18,733 bases of DNA from Nitrospirota bacterium (GTDB lineage Bacteria; Nitrospirota_A; Leptospirillia; Leptospirillales; Leptospirillaceae): NCBI GenBank assembly GCA_021844645.1, contig JAKBTA010000021.1:1-18733 (forward strand), in the 5' to 3' direction. A program made the position numbers and the translations under genes. The notes below the pieces were generated by a model. It was not told the DNA's origin, ran no database searches, and saw nothing but the letters and a program-made list of their open reading frames with translations. Positions within the stretch are counted from its first letter, which is position 1; every line of letters starts with the position of its first letter. Below are positions 1-7,440 of this stretch, one piece after another.

Positions 1-71
1 GACAGGGTATTGGAAAAAACGACAATAATGTTCTTTTAAACCTTTTACAAGGTTAGGGAAGGGGTGTCTGC

Positions 72-1655
72 GTGGATCCTGAATTGGTCAAGATTGAAAC
101 GATGACGGGGGATCCTCTGGTTCACCCGGCAATGGGGCTTGTTGTTGGTGTTTTTGATGATGGTCGGGTTGTCGGGGATCTGAAAAAGAAGATCGATGCA
201 GCTCTTTCGGGGGAGCTTTCCAGAATCCTGGATGATGGTGCCTTCCGGGGAGAACGCGGGGATGTGATGATCCTCCCGACTCTTGGAAAAATGTCGCCGC
301 AGCATCTTATCCTGGCCGGGTTGGGGAATAAGGAGTCGCTGACGAACGAGGGCCTTCGCCGGGTATCGGGACAGGTTGCCAAGGCTGCTTCCAAGCGCCG
401 GATCAAAACGCTTCTTTCAACTCTTTCCGGCGCCTTGAAAGATGCTGCCCTGGCATCTGAAGCGGTTGTCGAGGGGACTCTTCTGGCCCTTTATCGGTTT
501 GATATCTACAAAACAACAGGTAAAGACAAGGGAGAGCCGAAAGTGCAGGCCCAGCCACTTGAAGCACTCTGGATTTCTTCCTCCAAGGAGTCCGAGAAAA
601 AGCAGTGCCGGGGGATTTCCGTTGCGAGGGCGGTTGTCAGGGGCGTTTATCTGGCCCGCGATCTGGGCAATCATCCTGCGAATGTAGCCACTCCATCGAT
701 GATATCGGAGACTGCGGCAAAGGAAGCGGCTGCCAGGAAGATCTCTTTTGTCAGCTATGATTTCCAGACGATTTCGCAGATGGGTCTTGGTGCCCTGGCG
801 GGGGTTGCCAAGGGTTCCCTCGAGCCTGCCCGTCTGATCCGTCTTGAGTACAAGCCTAAGAAGCCCATCAATAAAAAGCCTGTTCTTCTCGTTGGGAAAA
901 CCCTGACTTTTGATTCGGGTGGCATTTCCTTGAAGCCAGCTGAGAAGATGGAGGCGATGAAGGGTGACATGTCGGGTGGTGCCGCTGTTTTGGGAACGAT
1001 GATGGCCTGCGCCGATCTTGATATTCCCCTTCATATTGTCGGGATCATGCCTGCGACCGAAAATATGCCCAGTGGAACCGCTAACAAGCCAGGCGATGTT
1101 TTGACCGCTTTTAACGGAAAAACGATAGAGGTGATCAATACCGATGCGGAAGGTCGGCTCATTCTGGCGGATGCCCTTTCCTGGGGAATCAAGACATTTC
1201 AGCCGGAGTTGACGATTGACCTTGCGACCTTGACCGGTGCTGTTACCGTGGCCCTTGGCTCTCATGCCATCGGTGTGCTGGGCAACAATCGGGACCTTGT
1301 GGGAAGAGCGCTTGAGGCGGGAGAAATCTCCGGAGAAAGAGGATGGGAACTTCCTCTGTTTGAAGAGTACTACGAGCAGATCAAAAGCCCGATTGCCGAC
1401 ATGCAGAATGTGGGTGGGCGCGGTGCGGGAACGATTACCGCTGCGGCGTTTCTTTCAAACTTTGTCGACGACTGTCCATGGCTTCATCTGGATATCGCCG
1501 GAACGGCATGGGTGGAATCCGACGAGCCTTATAAACCCAAGGGAAATGTCGGTGTTGGCATTCGTCTTCTCGTCCATCTTCTTGAAGGGATGGTGGAAAA
1601 GGAATGGAAAGACCCGAGAGGAGCAAAATCTTCGAAGAAACCGTCCAAAAAGTAA
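72..1655 (+). CDS. pepA: Leucyl aminopeptidase (M17 family, PepA)
   Basis: Cytosolic M17 metallo-aminopeptidase that removes N-terminal residues, especially leucine, from peptides; 527 aa, a normal length for the family. The N-terminal domain (about 1-175) is variable and the catalytic domain is C-terminal. Visible signatures are VGKTLTFDSGG at 274-284, with metal-binding K276 and D281, and the family hallmark NTDAEGRL at 356-363. The start is a GTG preceded by a purine-rich stretch (AGGGAAGGGG, about 55-64). A small perfect inverted repeat (AACCTT/AAGGTT, 39-54) lies just upstream. Translation ends 24 bases before smpB in the same direction, so the two are probably cotranscribed. The C-terminus is a lysine/serine-rich tail. 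Identity is certain from the motifs; substrate preference is inferred from the family. Confidence 0.96.
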   Translation: MDPELVKIETMTGDPLVHPAMGLVVGVFDDGRVVGDLKKKIDAALSGELSRILDDGAFRGERGDVMILPTLGKMSPQHLILAGLGNKESLTNEGLRRVSGQVAKAASKRRIKTLLSTLSGALKDAALASEAVVEGTLLALYRFDIYKTTGKDKGEPKVQAQPLEALWISSSKESEKKQCRGISVARAVVRGVYLARDLGNHPANVATPSMISETAAKEAAARKISFVSYDFQTISQMGLGALAGVAKGSLEPARLIRLEYKPKKPINKKPVLLVGKTLTFDSGGISLKPAEKMEAMKGDMSGGAAVLGTMMACADLDIPLHIVGIMPATENMPSGTANKPGDVLTAFNGKTIEVINTDAEGRLILADALSWGIKTFQPELTIDLATLTGAVTVALGSHAIGVLGNNRDLVGRALEAGEISGERGWELPLFEEYYEQIKSPIADMQNVGGRGAGTITAAAFLSNFVDDCPWLHLDIAGTAWVESDEPYKPKGNVGVGIRLLVHLLEGMVEKEWKDPRGAKSSKKPSKK

Positions 1656-1679
1656 TGGAGACAACGAGGAGGCCTTTCA

Positions 1680-2168
1680 GTGGCGACTCCCCCTAAAGCT
1701 CCATCAGGCAAAACAGTTGCCAATAATAGAAGAGCCGGGTTCCAGTACGAGATTCTTGAAAGGTTTGAGGCGGGGCTTGTGCTTCTGGGTACGGAGGTCA
1801 AGGCACTTCGTGAAGGGCGATCAAATCTGGGGGATGCATTCGTTCGTATTGACGATATGGAGGCCTTTGTCCATCAGCTCCATATCGGTCCTTATTCAGC
1901 CGGAAGCTTTCTAAACCATGAGCCGCTTAGAAAACGCAAGCTTCTTCTCCATAAAAAGCAGATCAAGCGGATTATGGGTCTGGTCAAGATCAAGGGGTAT
2001 ACGATTATTCTGACCAGGATCTACGTGACTTCGGCTGGACGCTTCAAGGCCGAGATTGCCCTGGCCAAGGGAAAGACACAGGGAGACAAGAGGGAAGCCA
2101 TCAGGGAGCGCGAAGCCCATCGGGATATTGAGCGGGCATTTAGAAGTTCAAAAAGGGGCCCTTCCTGA
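1680..2168 (+). CDS. smpB: SsrA-binding protein SmpB
   Basis: SmpB binds tmRNA and delivers it to stalled ribosomes for trans-translation. The 162-aa product matches the usual 150-160 aa. Recognisable family blocks are NRRAGFQYEILERFEAG near the N-terminus, GTEVKALREGRSNLGDAF after it, and HIGPYSAGSF in the OB-fold core. The basic C-terminal tail (KREAIREREAHRDIERAFR) is the part that enters the ribosomal mRNA channel in known SmpB. The start is GTG with GAGGAGG 6-12 bases upstream. It sits between pepA and ssrA; smpB next to ssrA is a common arrangement and makes functional sense. Confidence 0.96.
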   Translation: MATPPKAPSGKTVANNRRAGFQYEILERFEAGLVLLGTEVKALREGRSNLGDAFVRIDDMEAFVHQLHIGPYSAGSFLNHEPLRKRKLLLHKKQIKRIMGLVKIKGYTIILTRIYVTSAGRFKAEIALAKGKTQGDKREAIREREAHRDIERAFRSSKRGPS

Positions 2169-2184
2169 GGGACTTGCATGATGC

Positions 2185-2214
2185 TTGGCGAACAGACCAG
2201 TGGGGTGGTATAAT
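2185..2214 (+). promoter_or_regulatory. Probable sigma-70 promoter of ssrA
   Basis: TTGGCG at 2185-2190 and TATAAT at 2209-2214 are separated by 18 bases, a near-consensus sigma-70 pair. Transcription would start near 2221 and give a precursor with about 57 leader bases ahead of the mature tmRNA 5' end, consistent with RNase P processing. Assigned by pattern only. Confidence 0.65.
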
Positions 2215-2277
2215 GCATCTTTGCACCATCCTTATTCAGCGGCTCTGATACTTTTATCCGGTTATCTCCGGTTATCC

Positions 2278-2641
2278 GGGGGCGCACTGGATTCGACGGG
2301 GATGAGAAAGCAAGAATCGCATGCCGAGGACTCCTGGCTCCTCGTAAATCATCCGGGAAACAACACAACTGCCAACAACGAAATGGCACTTGCTGCCTGA
2401 TCTAAAAGTCAGGTGAGCTAGCGTCTACCGGTACCAGTGCCTGTCCTGGTCCGGAGGCGTCGAGATGACAGGATGGCTTCCGGAACCCGCCTGGGTTCCG
2501 CTAGCGACACAGATCCAGGCTCGCGGCGAAAAGGGTGTGTCCTTTCTCCCTCTAGTGGCCAGACAAAAAAAAGGGCTAAGCATGTAGTGGTTCTTAGCGG
2601 ACTGTTTCCGGACGCGGGTTCGATTCCCGCCGCCTCCACCA
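2278..2641 (+). ncRNA. ssrA: Transfer-messenger RNA (tmRNA)
   Basis: This 364-nt one-piece tmRNA rescues stalled ribosomes with SmpB. The 5' end GGGGGCG pairs with CGCCTCC before the 3' ACCA, including the conserved G3-U pair of the alanyl acceptor stem. The conserved ACTGGATTCGACGGGG follows the 5' stem, and the T-arm GGGTTCGATTCCC is at the 3' end. The CCA is encoded (2639-2641). The tag reading frame most likely resumes at GCC 2371-2373 and encodes ANNEMALAA, ending at TGA 2398-2400; the LAA ending is the typical protease-recognition signal. The exact resume codon is inferred from similarity to the usual AN...LAA tags. The gene sits directly after smpB and before a likely genomic island. 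Confidence 0.95.
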
Positions 2642-2674
2642 TTTGATGATTTTGTACCATCCGAGATGAGTTGG

Positions 2675-2718
2675 GAACCATAAAGTGTCCGCTTCGGACA
2701 TTTTATGGTTCTTTTTTT
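2675..2718 (+). terminator. Strong intrinsic terminator downstream of ssrA
   Basis: A 17-bp stem (2675-2691 with 2695-2711, one G-U pair) closes a three-base CTT loop and is followed by seven T residues (2712-2718). This is an excellent rho-independent terminator for ssrA. The 3' arm, CGGACATTTTATGGTTC, recurs with one mismatch at 2722-2738, which suggests the sequence may derive from an insertion-sequence end. Confidence 0.85.
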
Positions 2719-2721
2719 ATG

Positions 2722-2738
2722 CGGACATTTTATCGTTC
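2722..2738 (+). repeat. 17-bp direct repeat of the terminator arm
   Basis: CGGACATTTTATCGTTC here matches the terminator 3' arm at 2695-2711 in 16 of 17 positions. Closely spaced short repeats of this kind occur in the ends of IS21-type elements. No transposase is nearby, so only the repeat itself is certain. Confidence 0.5.
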
Positions 2739-2781
2739 CGATCTACCCCTATGTCACCCACGAATTCTTCTGAGGAGCCAA

Positions 2782-3891
2782 TTATTTCGGTCCAAAAGTT
2801 TCTGCGTCCTCTTCCAAGTAAATGGGGCCAGAGTCGACTGTTTGATGCTGACATCCTCCAAGTCCTCTAATAGTCCACTGGTTGATTCTTGATTCAAGAT
2901 CTTGCGTCCGCTTCATTATCTCATTAAAAACTGGAGGATCGTCGCGAAACATTCCGCTAAGGATCATCTGATTGTAATCTTCTTCAAGCTTTTGTCGCAT
3001 CTCATCACTTGACGGATAGAGATGAAATTTTCCATTTAGACAATCTTCATAGTGGGCATAGCCCGATTTATAGAAGGTCGTTTTATATTTGACAACATCT
3101 TCAAGAAGAGGCAATTCATTCATAGCAGTCAAGCCAATCTCATGGTCTGACAGCTTATATACGTCATACCAATGTCTCGAAAGCCGGTCAAATCTCTCTC
3201 GTGGCTTTTGCCTATTGCATTCAACATGTATTAGTGTAGTCTTTTCCCAAAAAGTGCGTTTCGGGTCCAAAATATCGACATAGGCTTCTGGTAATTCGAT
3301 TAATGGCAAAAACTTAGAGATCTCTGTCTGTACTTTAATAGATGCCTGCGGATTAATCGAATTCTTGCCTCCGAACTCAACAAGCACACTCGATGCCATA
3401 TAACGGCTTCTGTCAGACTGATCGAATACGGATGGATATCCTATCGTCAACTTCTCTCCAGTCCGATCAATATCGAGCCAGAATCCATTACTCCCGAATT
3501 CTTCTTCGATTCTTTTACGGAAATAGGGAGCAATGGATTCTCTAACCATTATTACAGTCCGTTTTAAATATTCATCAGCAATCAAATCAATCTTATCTCT
3601 ACCGATTCCTTTCTTGAACGGATCCATCTCCAAAGTATTCTCCGTCCGATGATCGATGGTCACATCCACATCTTCTGAAAACCTTGAAATAGCTCCGAAC
3701 ACCTTGGAAAGAGAAGTGCCTCCCTTAAAACACATTCTCGGATGCTCCGGCATGGAAAAAAGTGTCTGGAGAACCCAACAGACCCAGATATCTTTTTCGA
3801 TTGCTACAGGAGACATCTTCATCTTGTCCTGTAAACCGATAAAGATTTCCCTCTTCTCTTCATTTGCAAGATTCAGAAATCTATCGGCCAC
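2782..3891 (-). CDS. AbiEii-type nucleotidyltransferase toxin
   Basis: Putative toxin of a type IV toxin-antitoxin / abortive-infection pair. AbiEii toxins are nucleotidyltransferases that block growth, for some homologues by modifying tRNA, and so limit phage spread. The 369-aa protein carries the AbiEii signatures KGGTSLSKVF at residues 56-65 and RFSEDVDVTID at 70-80, with the DVD acidic pair expected to bind metal. The rest matches the helical C-terminal part of the family in length and layout. The start is GTG with a very strong GGAGGAGGT upstream. The first 11 bases overlap the end of the AbiEi-like antitoxin gene, so the two are translationally coupled. It is more AT-rich than the flanking chromosomal genes, consistent with transfer. 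Confidence 0.88.
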   Translation of the reverse strand: MADRFLNLANEEKREIFIGLQDKMKMSPVAIEKDIWVCWVLQTLFSMPEHPRMCFKGGTSLSKVFGAISRFSEDVDVTIDHRTENTLEMDPFKKGIGRDKIDLIADEYLKRTVIMVRESIAPYFRKRIEEEFGSNGFWLDIDRTGEKLTIGYPSVFDQSDRSRYMASSVLVEFGGKNSINPQASIKVQTEISKFLPLIELPEAYVDILDPKRTFWEKTTLIHVECNRQKPRERFDRLSRHWYDVYKLSDHEIGLTAMNELPLLEDVVKYKTTFYKSGYAHYEDCLNGKFHLYPSSDEMRQKLEEDYNQMILSGMFRDDPPVFNEIMKRTQDLESRINQWTIRGLGGCQHQTVDSGPIYLEEDAETFGPK

Positions 3892-4486
3892 CAGCGACCT
3901 CCTCCCCAGAATTCAGAAGTTTTTCCCTCATCCATGAAGGCATCAAATGAGTCTCGTTTTTTAAAATCTCGAATTCTTCAGGAGGAAGGCGTTTGTGGAT
4001 CTGATGAATCGTTTCCGTCGTGACTCCGTTTTTGCCGAGATACCACAAAGCGGTCAGGGCAACTCCGGCAGGGCGACCTGCCAGCATAAGCTTCCTGGGC
4101 GCCGCATGACGAAGAAGAATCTCTCGTCCATTTTCAAGACGGATCTTGCGAGACCTTCCCGACGTAAGAAAGATTTCCTTCAGGACGACCTGCGTCGACA
4201 GACCCAATCTTTGAACCGCCTCTGCCCCAGTGATGCCGATCATTTCGCCTTCGCTCTTTAACCTGACGATATTTTCGGAACTTGGAGGAATGGGCCCGAC
4301 AAACCGGTTCATTTTTGGCCGAACGTAGACACCCCTTGCCGCCCTCATCAAATGTCCGGATTTGACGAGTCTGGACAAGGTATGCCGGATGGCGGTATAG
4401 GGAGCGATTTCAAGAAACATATTCGCCACAAATGGTTCCCCTTCCGGAAAACTTTGAATCTTTTTCAAAATGATCTTTGAATACAT
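3881..4486 (-). CDS. AbiEi-like antitoxin (DUF6088-type)
   Basis: Likely cognate antitoxin and autorepressor of the downstream AbiEii-type gene. The N-terminal 58 residues form a winged-helix-like unit (TAIRHTLSRLVKSGHL, then RAARGVYVRP). This is followed by the AbiEi-type region containing ITGAEAVQRLGLSTQ and the LTSGRSRKIRLENG strand segment. I chose ATG 4486 (201 aa) because it has GGAGG five bases upstream and starts MYSKIILKKI, as in the family. An in-frame upstream ATG at 4570 would add 28 residues across the operator palindrome and is unlikely. The stop codon lies inside the toxin start region. In known AbiE systems the antitoxin represses its own promoter through inverted repeats, and such a repeat lies directly upstream here. 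Confidence 0.85.
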   Translation of the reverse strand: MYSKIILKKIQSFPEGEPFVANMFLEIAPYTAIRHTLSRLVKSGHLMRAARGVYVRPKMNRFVGPIPPSSENIVRLKSEGEMIGITGAEAVQRLGLSTQVVLKEIFLTSGRSRKIRLENGREILLRHAAPRKLMLAGRPAGVALTALWYLGKNGVTTETIHQIHKRLPPEEFEILKNETHLMPSWMREKLLNSGEEVAGGR

Positions 4487-4500
4487 GCCACCCTCCTTTT

Positions 4501-4526
4501 GCACAAAAGTATATACTATTTTGTGC
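4501..4526 (-). promoter_or_regulatory. Operator-like palindrome of the AbiE operon
   Basis: Outer arms GCACAAAA and TTTTGTGC are perfect inverted repeats around a ten-base centre holding the AT-rich palindrome GTATATAC. It lies 15 bases before the chosen antitoxin start and overlaps where the promoter -10 is expected. AbiEi proteins are known to autoregulate through inverted repeats at this position, so this is probably the autorepression site. Confidence 0.7.
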
Positions 4527-4647
4527 CACTTTTCAAGGGTAATTTTCTCGAATGTGGTTAACCGGATCATGGGGGGCGCATTCCATCCCCCCTACTCCGG
4601 AAGACCAGAAGGAGGGTTCCTATAAGGAATCGGAATAGGGACGGCCA

Positions 4648-4662
4648 GGCAGTTTTACTGCC
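4648..4662 (+). repeat. Small perfect hairpin
   Basis: GGCAGT-TTT-ACTGCC forms a six-base-pair hairpin with a three-base loop, with no T-run after it. Its role is unknown. It lies in the gene-free stretch 4527-5099, which otherwise holds the repeats at 4728-4795 and 4880-4971 and no convincing gene. Confidence 0.4.
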
Positions 4663-4727
4663 TACTACCTGCTCACCTTAATTAATATCCCCTCATGTCA
4701 CTGCGTATTCTCGCGAAGATTGCCACT

Positions 4728-4795
4728 GATTCCTGTCATGATTGCAACCTTGCCTTGATCCAAAAAAGACTCGGATTCCTGCCAAGGTTGCCACC
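4728..4795 (+). repeat. Imperfect 22-bp direct repeats (possible IS terminus)
   Basis: Two 22-base copies, at 4728-4749 and 4774-4795, both begin GATTCCTG and end in TTGCAACC or TTGCCACC; a related partial copy, TTGCCACTG, precedes the first. Tandem short repeats of this kind resemble the multiple repeats in IS21-family ends. No transposase ORF remains, so this is best read as debris of a lost element. Confidence 0.4.
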
Positions 4796-4879
4796 CTGTC
4801 TGCCCCCTGACCCACCCCCTCGTCGGGAATCAGATCAGATCGTTGTCACAGGCGCAGAGGCCGACTGCCGGATTTCACG

Positions 4880-4971
4880 ATTCTGACCCCCCTCAATTTC
4901 AAATCACTGACCCCCTAAACCCCAAATCTCTCACACCCCTGATTTCCAATTTCAGGGGGGGGGGTCAGAAT
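4880..4971 (+). repeat. G/C-run inverted repeat (possible IS end or MITE)
   Basis: The left arm (4880-4906) begins ATTCTGACCCCCC and ends AATTTCAAATCA. The right arm (4940-4971) begins TGATTTCCAATTTC and ends in a run of ten G and TCAGAAT. The arms are inverted copies, imperfect in the length of the G/C run. A third CTGACCCCC copy lies between them. The structure sits exactly where homology to the downstream helicase remnant begins, suggesting it marks an insertion or deletion junction. Confidence 0.5.
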
Positions 4972-5099
4972 GGTCTCCCCGAAATCGTTTTTTTCGATAC
5001 GACTCTCCAACCATTTCCAGAGAAATCGCTTTCTGGACAATCCGGTCGGTAATCGCGTCACAGAGAACCGGGTCGGGCAGGATCCGGGATCGGGACCGG

Positions 5100-6336
5100 T
5101 TGATTGCGGGCAGGGACTCTCGCTATTTGGGACCCATCACAAGAAGATACGAGCGGGTCACCTTCGAAAAACAATTCATTCGTCTCCCGTCGAAGGCAGA
5201 GACCCCGATGGCCACACTTCTTCATCCCGGACATCCTCTCATGCAGTCGGTGACCGATCTTGTCCTCGAAGAGTACCGGAATACCCTGAAGCAGGGAACG
5301 ATTCTGGTGGACCCGAATGATTCCGGGGGAACCCCCCGTCTTCTTCTGATTTTGGATCATGCGGTTCGGGAGGGTTCCGATCCCGAACGAGTTGTCTCTC
5401 GCCGTCTTCAGTTTGTGGAGATGGATCCTGACGGATCCGTGCGCCATGCGGGATGGGCACCCCATCTCGATCTCGAGCCTCTTCGCCCTGCAGACAGAGA
5501 AAAGATCCAGGAGATTCTTGGGGCCCCCTGGATCGGCCCCGACTGTGAGCACCGAGCTCTTGAATTTGCCTCGGGGAAACTGGTTCCGGAGCATTTTATA
5601 GAAGTCCGTTTCCGAAGAGAGCAGATGGTCGACAAGACACTGGCCGCCGTCCAGGAACGCCTGACTCGGGAGATATCCTTCTGGGATGACCGGTTGACCA
5701 AGACGCTGGAGGATCTGTCTGCCGGAAAGGATGTTCGGCTTACTGTGGAAAATACCCGGCAAAGGCTCGATGATCTCAGAAATCGTCTCTATACCCGGAA
5801 AAAAGAGCTGGAAGGCATGAGAAATGTTCTCTCCTCTCCTCCCATTGTTGTGGGCGGGGCACTGGTGATTCCGGCAGGGCTTCTGACACAGGAGAGTCGA
5901 ACGCAGGGCTTTTCAGTCGATGCTGAGGCCAGAAGGCGGATCGAACTGCTAGCCATGCAGGTGGTGACCGATGCGGAAATAGCTATGGGATATGAGACGA
6001 AGGATGTCTCGGCCGAGAAATGCGGGTGGGATATCACCTCCATGCCGCCCATGAAAAACGGGCGCATCTCTGACCCCCCGGCATATCGAGGTGAAGGGAC
6101 GGGCCAAGGGCCAGACGACGATTACAGTGACCAAAAATGAGATCATCACCGCACTGAACCAGTCAGAGAAGTTCCTTCTGGCCATTGTTCTGGTGGATGG
6201 AGACCAGTGCGAAGGCCCGTACTATGTGAAGAAACCATTCAACCAGGAACCCGACTGGGCGGTAACCAGCATCAATCTGGATCTGATCGAGCTTCTGAAA
6301 AAAGCTGAGTCCGTTAAAAACGGCGGCACGGATTAG
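5100..6336 (+). pseudogene. Truncated, frameshifted SNF2-type helicase C-terminus with DUF3883
   Basis: Remnant of a large (usually over 1000 aa) SNF2-type helicase of defence islands; DISARM DrmD and related helicases have this layout. No helicase motifs remain: the ATPase part is missing and the sequence begins just after an IS-like inverted repeat. The first frame (5100-6140) holds family-typical blocks such as PITRRYERVTFEK, VVSRRLQFVEMDPDGS and VVGGALVIPAGLL, with a coiled-coil stretch between. It then reaches the DUF3883 domain start at YETKDVSAEKCGWDI. DUF3883 continues in another frame (from about 6079) as [20 protein letters not shown], through [17 protein letters not shown], to the stop at 6336. 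The break lies in a run of six C (6074-6079); removing one C would restore [10 protein letters not shown]. The TTG at 5100 has no clear ribosome site and is unlikely to be a real start. Confidence 0.85.
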
Positions 6337-6337
6337 C

Positions 6338-7086
6338 GTGGAGCCGATGATAGAAGAGTTCTCCGAATATATTGTCTTTGTTGATGAAAGTGGCGATCAT
6401 GGACTGATGACCATCGATCCTCATTATCCGATCTTCGTTCTGGTATTTTGCATCCTGAAAAAGGCCGATTATATTGGCATTCTGACGCCGCGCCTTCAGA
6501 GCTTCAAGATGAAGCATTTCGGCCACGATGCGGTGATCCTTCACGAACATGCACTCCGAAAAGGGATGGAGGACTTCTCTTTTCTGAACTCATCAGACAA
6601 GAAAGAGCATTTTATGACGGAACTGACACAGATCATCGGGGAGGTGACCTTTCATCTGGGGTGCGTGGTGATTCGAAAAAATGAATTGAAAGAAAACGAA
6701 AACCCGGAAAACCCCTACCATCTGGCTCTTGAATCCGGGCTCATCCAAGTCGATTCTTTTCTTTCGAATGAAGGTGTCGTTGGCCAGAAAACGCATCTTC
6801 TGTTTGAGAAACGGGGCAAGAATGAAGATGGAGAGCTCAAAAGTGAGTTTCGGAGGCTCTGCGAAAAAACAGGGATGAAGGGAGAGGGTATCCGTTCGAT
6901 GTGGTGTTTGTAGACAAGAAGGCCAATCACCTGGGTCTTCAGCTTGCCGACCTGCTGGCGCGACCGATCGGACTTTCGATCTTGAGACCGGATCAGCCGA
7001 TCCGGACGTATGAGGTCATGGAGAAGAAGCTCCTTCCCCACCTTCTTGAAAAGCAGGACGGGCGGGATCTCCGATGCTTTCCCTGA
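6338..7086 (+). pseudogene. Frameshifted DUF3800 protein
   Basis: DUF3800 proteins have an RNase H-like fold and are often found in defence loci; no activity is established. The first frame (from GTG 6338, or better ATG 6347, which has GGAG upstream) encodes YIVFVDESGDHG, the family's N-terminal acidic motif, and continues to about residue 180. It then stops at 6911-6913. The missing C-terminal third follows in another frame as YPFDVVFVDKKANHLGLQLA, then DLLARPIG, ending at 7086. One lost base between about 6870 and 6890 explains the break. A possible family tail (FPEKRKGPG, then PTGYPQSI) continues in a third frame after CCCTGA at 7081, hinting at another one-base change. It directly follows the helicase remnant (stop at 6336), so the two were probably one operon. 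A sequencing error is an alternative explanation. Confidence 0.8.
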
Positions 7087-7257
7087 AAAACGAAAAGGCC
7101 CCGGAATTTCTTCCGAAGGCCCTTCGCCGACCGGGTACCCCCAATCCATCTGTTTTGATCCTCGCAATAATAGGATCGGTTTGTCAAACGTGCGTCGTGG
7201 TTCCGGTTCCCCGAGGCCTCACGTCAGTGTCATTTTTCATCCCAAGAGGTCCAGTGA

Positions 7258-7440
7258 TGGCAGTGTATTGGGATTTCGCTGTCCCATGTTCTAGAAGGGA
7301 CAAACAGGTTTATTTTTGGTGCGACCGGCAAGAAGTCATACGTTGTCGCTGTGAACTGCCATGAGCCACCCGATCATCAGTCAACAAGAATCCGCGATCA
7401 CTTTCGGGATATTTTTTCTTTTGAGGAGAAACCTCTATGA
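7258..7440 (+). pseudogene. Possible 3' end of an unknown gene coupled to the glycosylase fusion
   Basis: An open frame of 60 codons ends in TGA at 7438-7440, overlapping the ATG of the next gene as ATGA, which is typical of a translationally coupled operon. Its last 50 residues read like real protein (FIFGATGKKSYVVAVNCHE, then RIRDHFRDIFSFEEK). No ATG, GTG or TTG in frame lies near its beginning and the frame is closed by TGA at 7255, so an upstream frameshift may have removed the true start. I recognise no family. The region 7087-7257 otherwise shows only a weak hairpin (GGCC...GGCC near 7096-7121). Confidence 0.3.

Noticed and set aside
417..1265. Long minus-strand open frame opposite pepA
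   Set aside because: It is antisense to a certain gene, low in natural protein character, and has no ribosome site or known motif.
2437..2646. Open frames inside the tmRNA gene on both strands
   Set aside because: The region is structural RNA; the frames contain the T-arm and acceptor stem.
4487..4570. Upstream start for the AbiEi-like antitoxin (28 extra residues)
   Set aside because: The extension crosses the operator palindrome and ribosome site; ATG 4486 has GGAGG at ideal spacing.
4695..5052. Short plus-strand frames in the stretch before the helicase remnant
   Set aside because: They run through repeats and homopolymers, have no ribosome site, and give proline-rich unnatural sequence.
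5058..5762. Minus-strand 234-codon frame opposite the helicase remnant
   Set aside because: The plus strand matches a known helicase C-terminal family; the minus frame has no motif and is a shadow.
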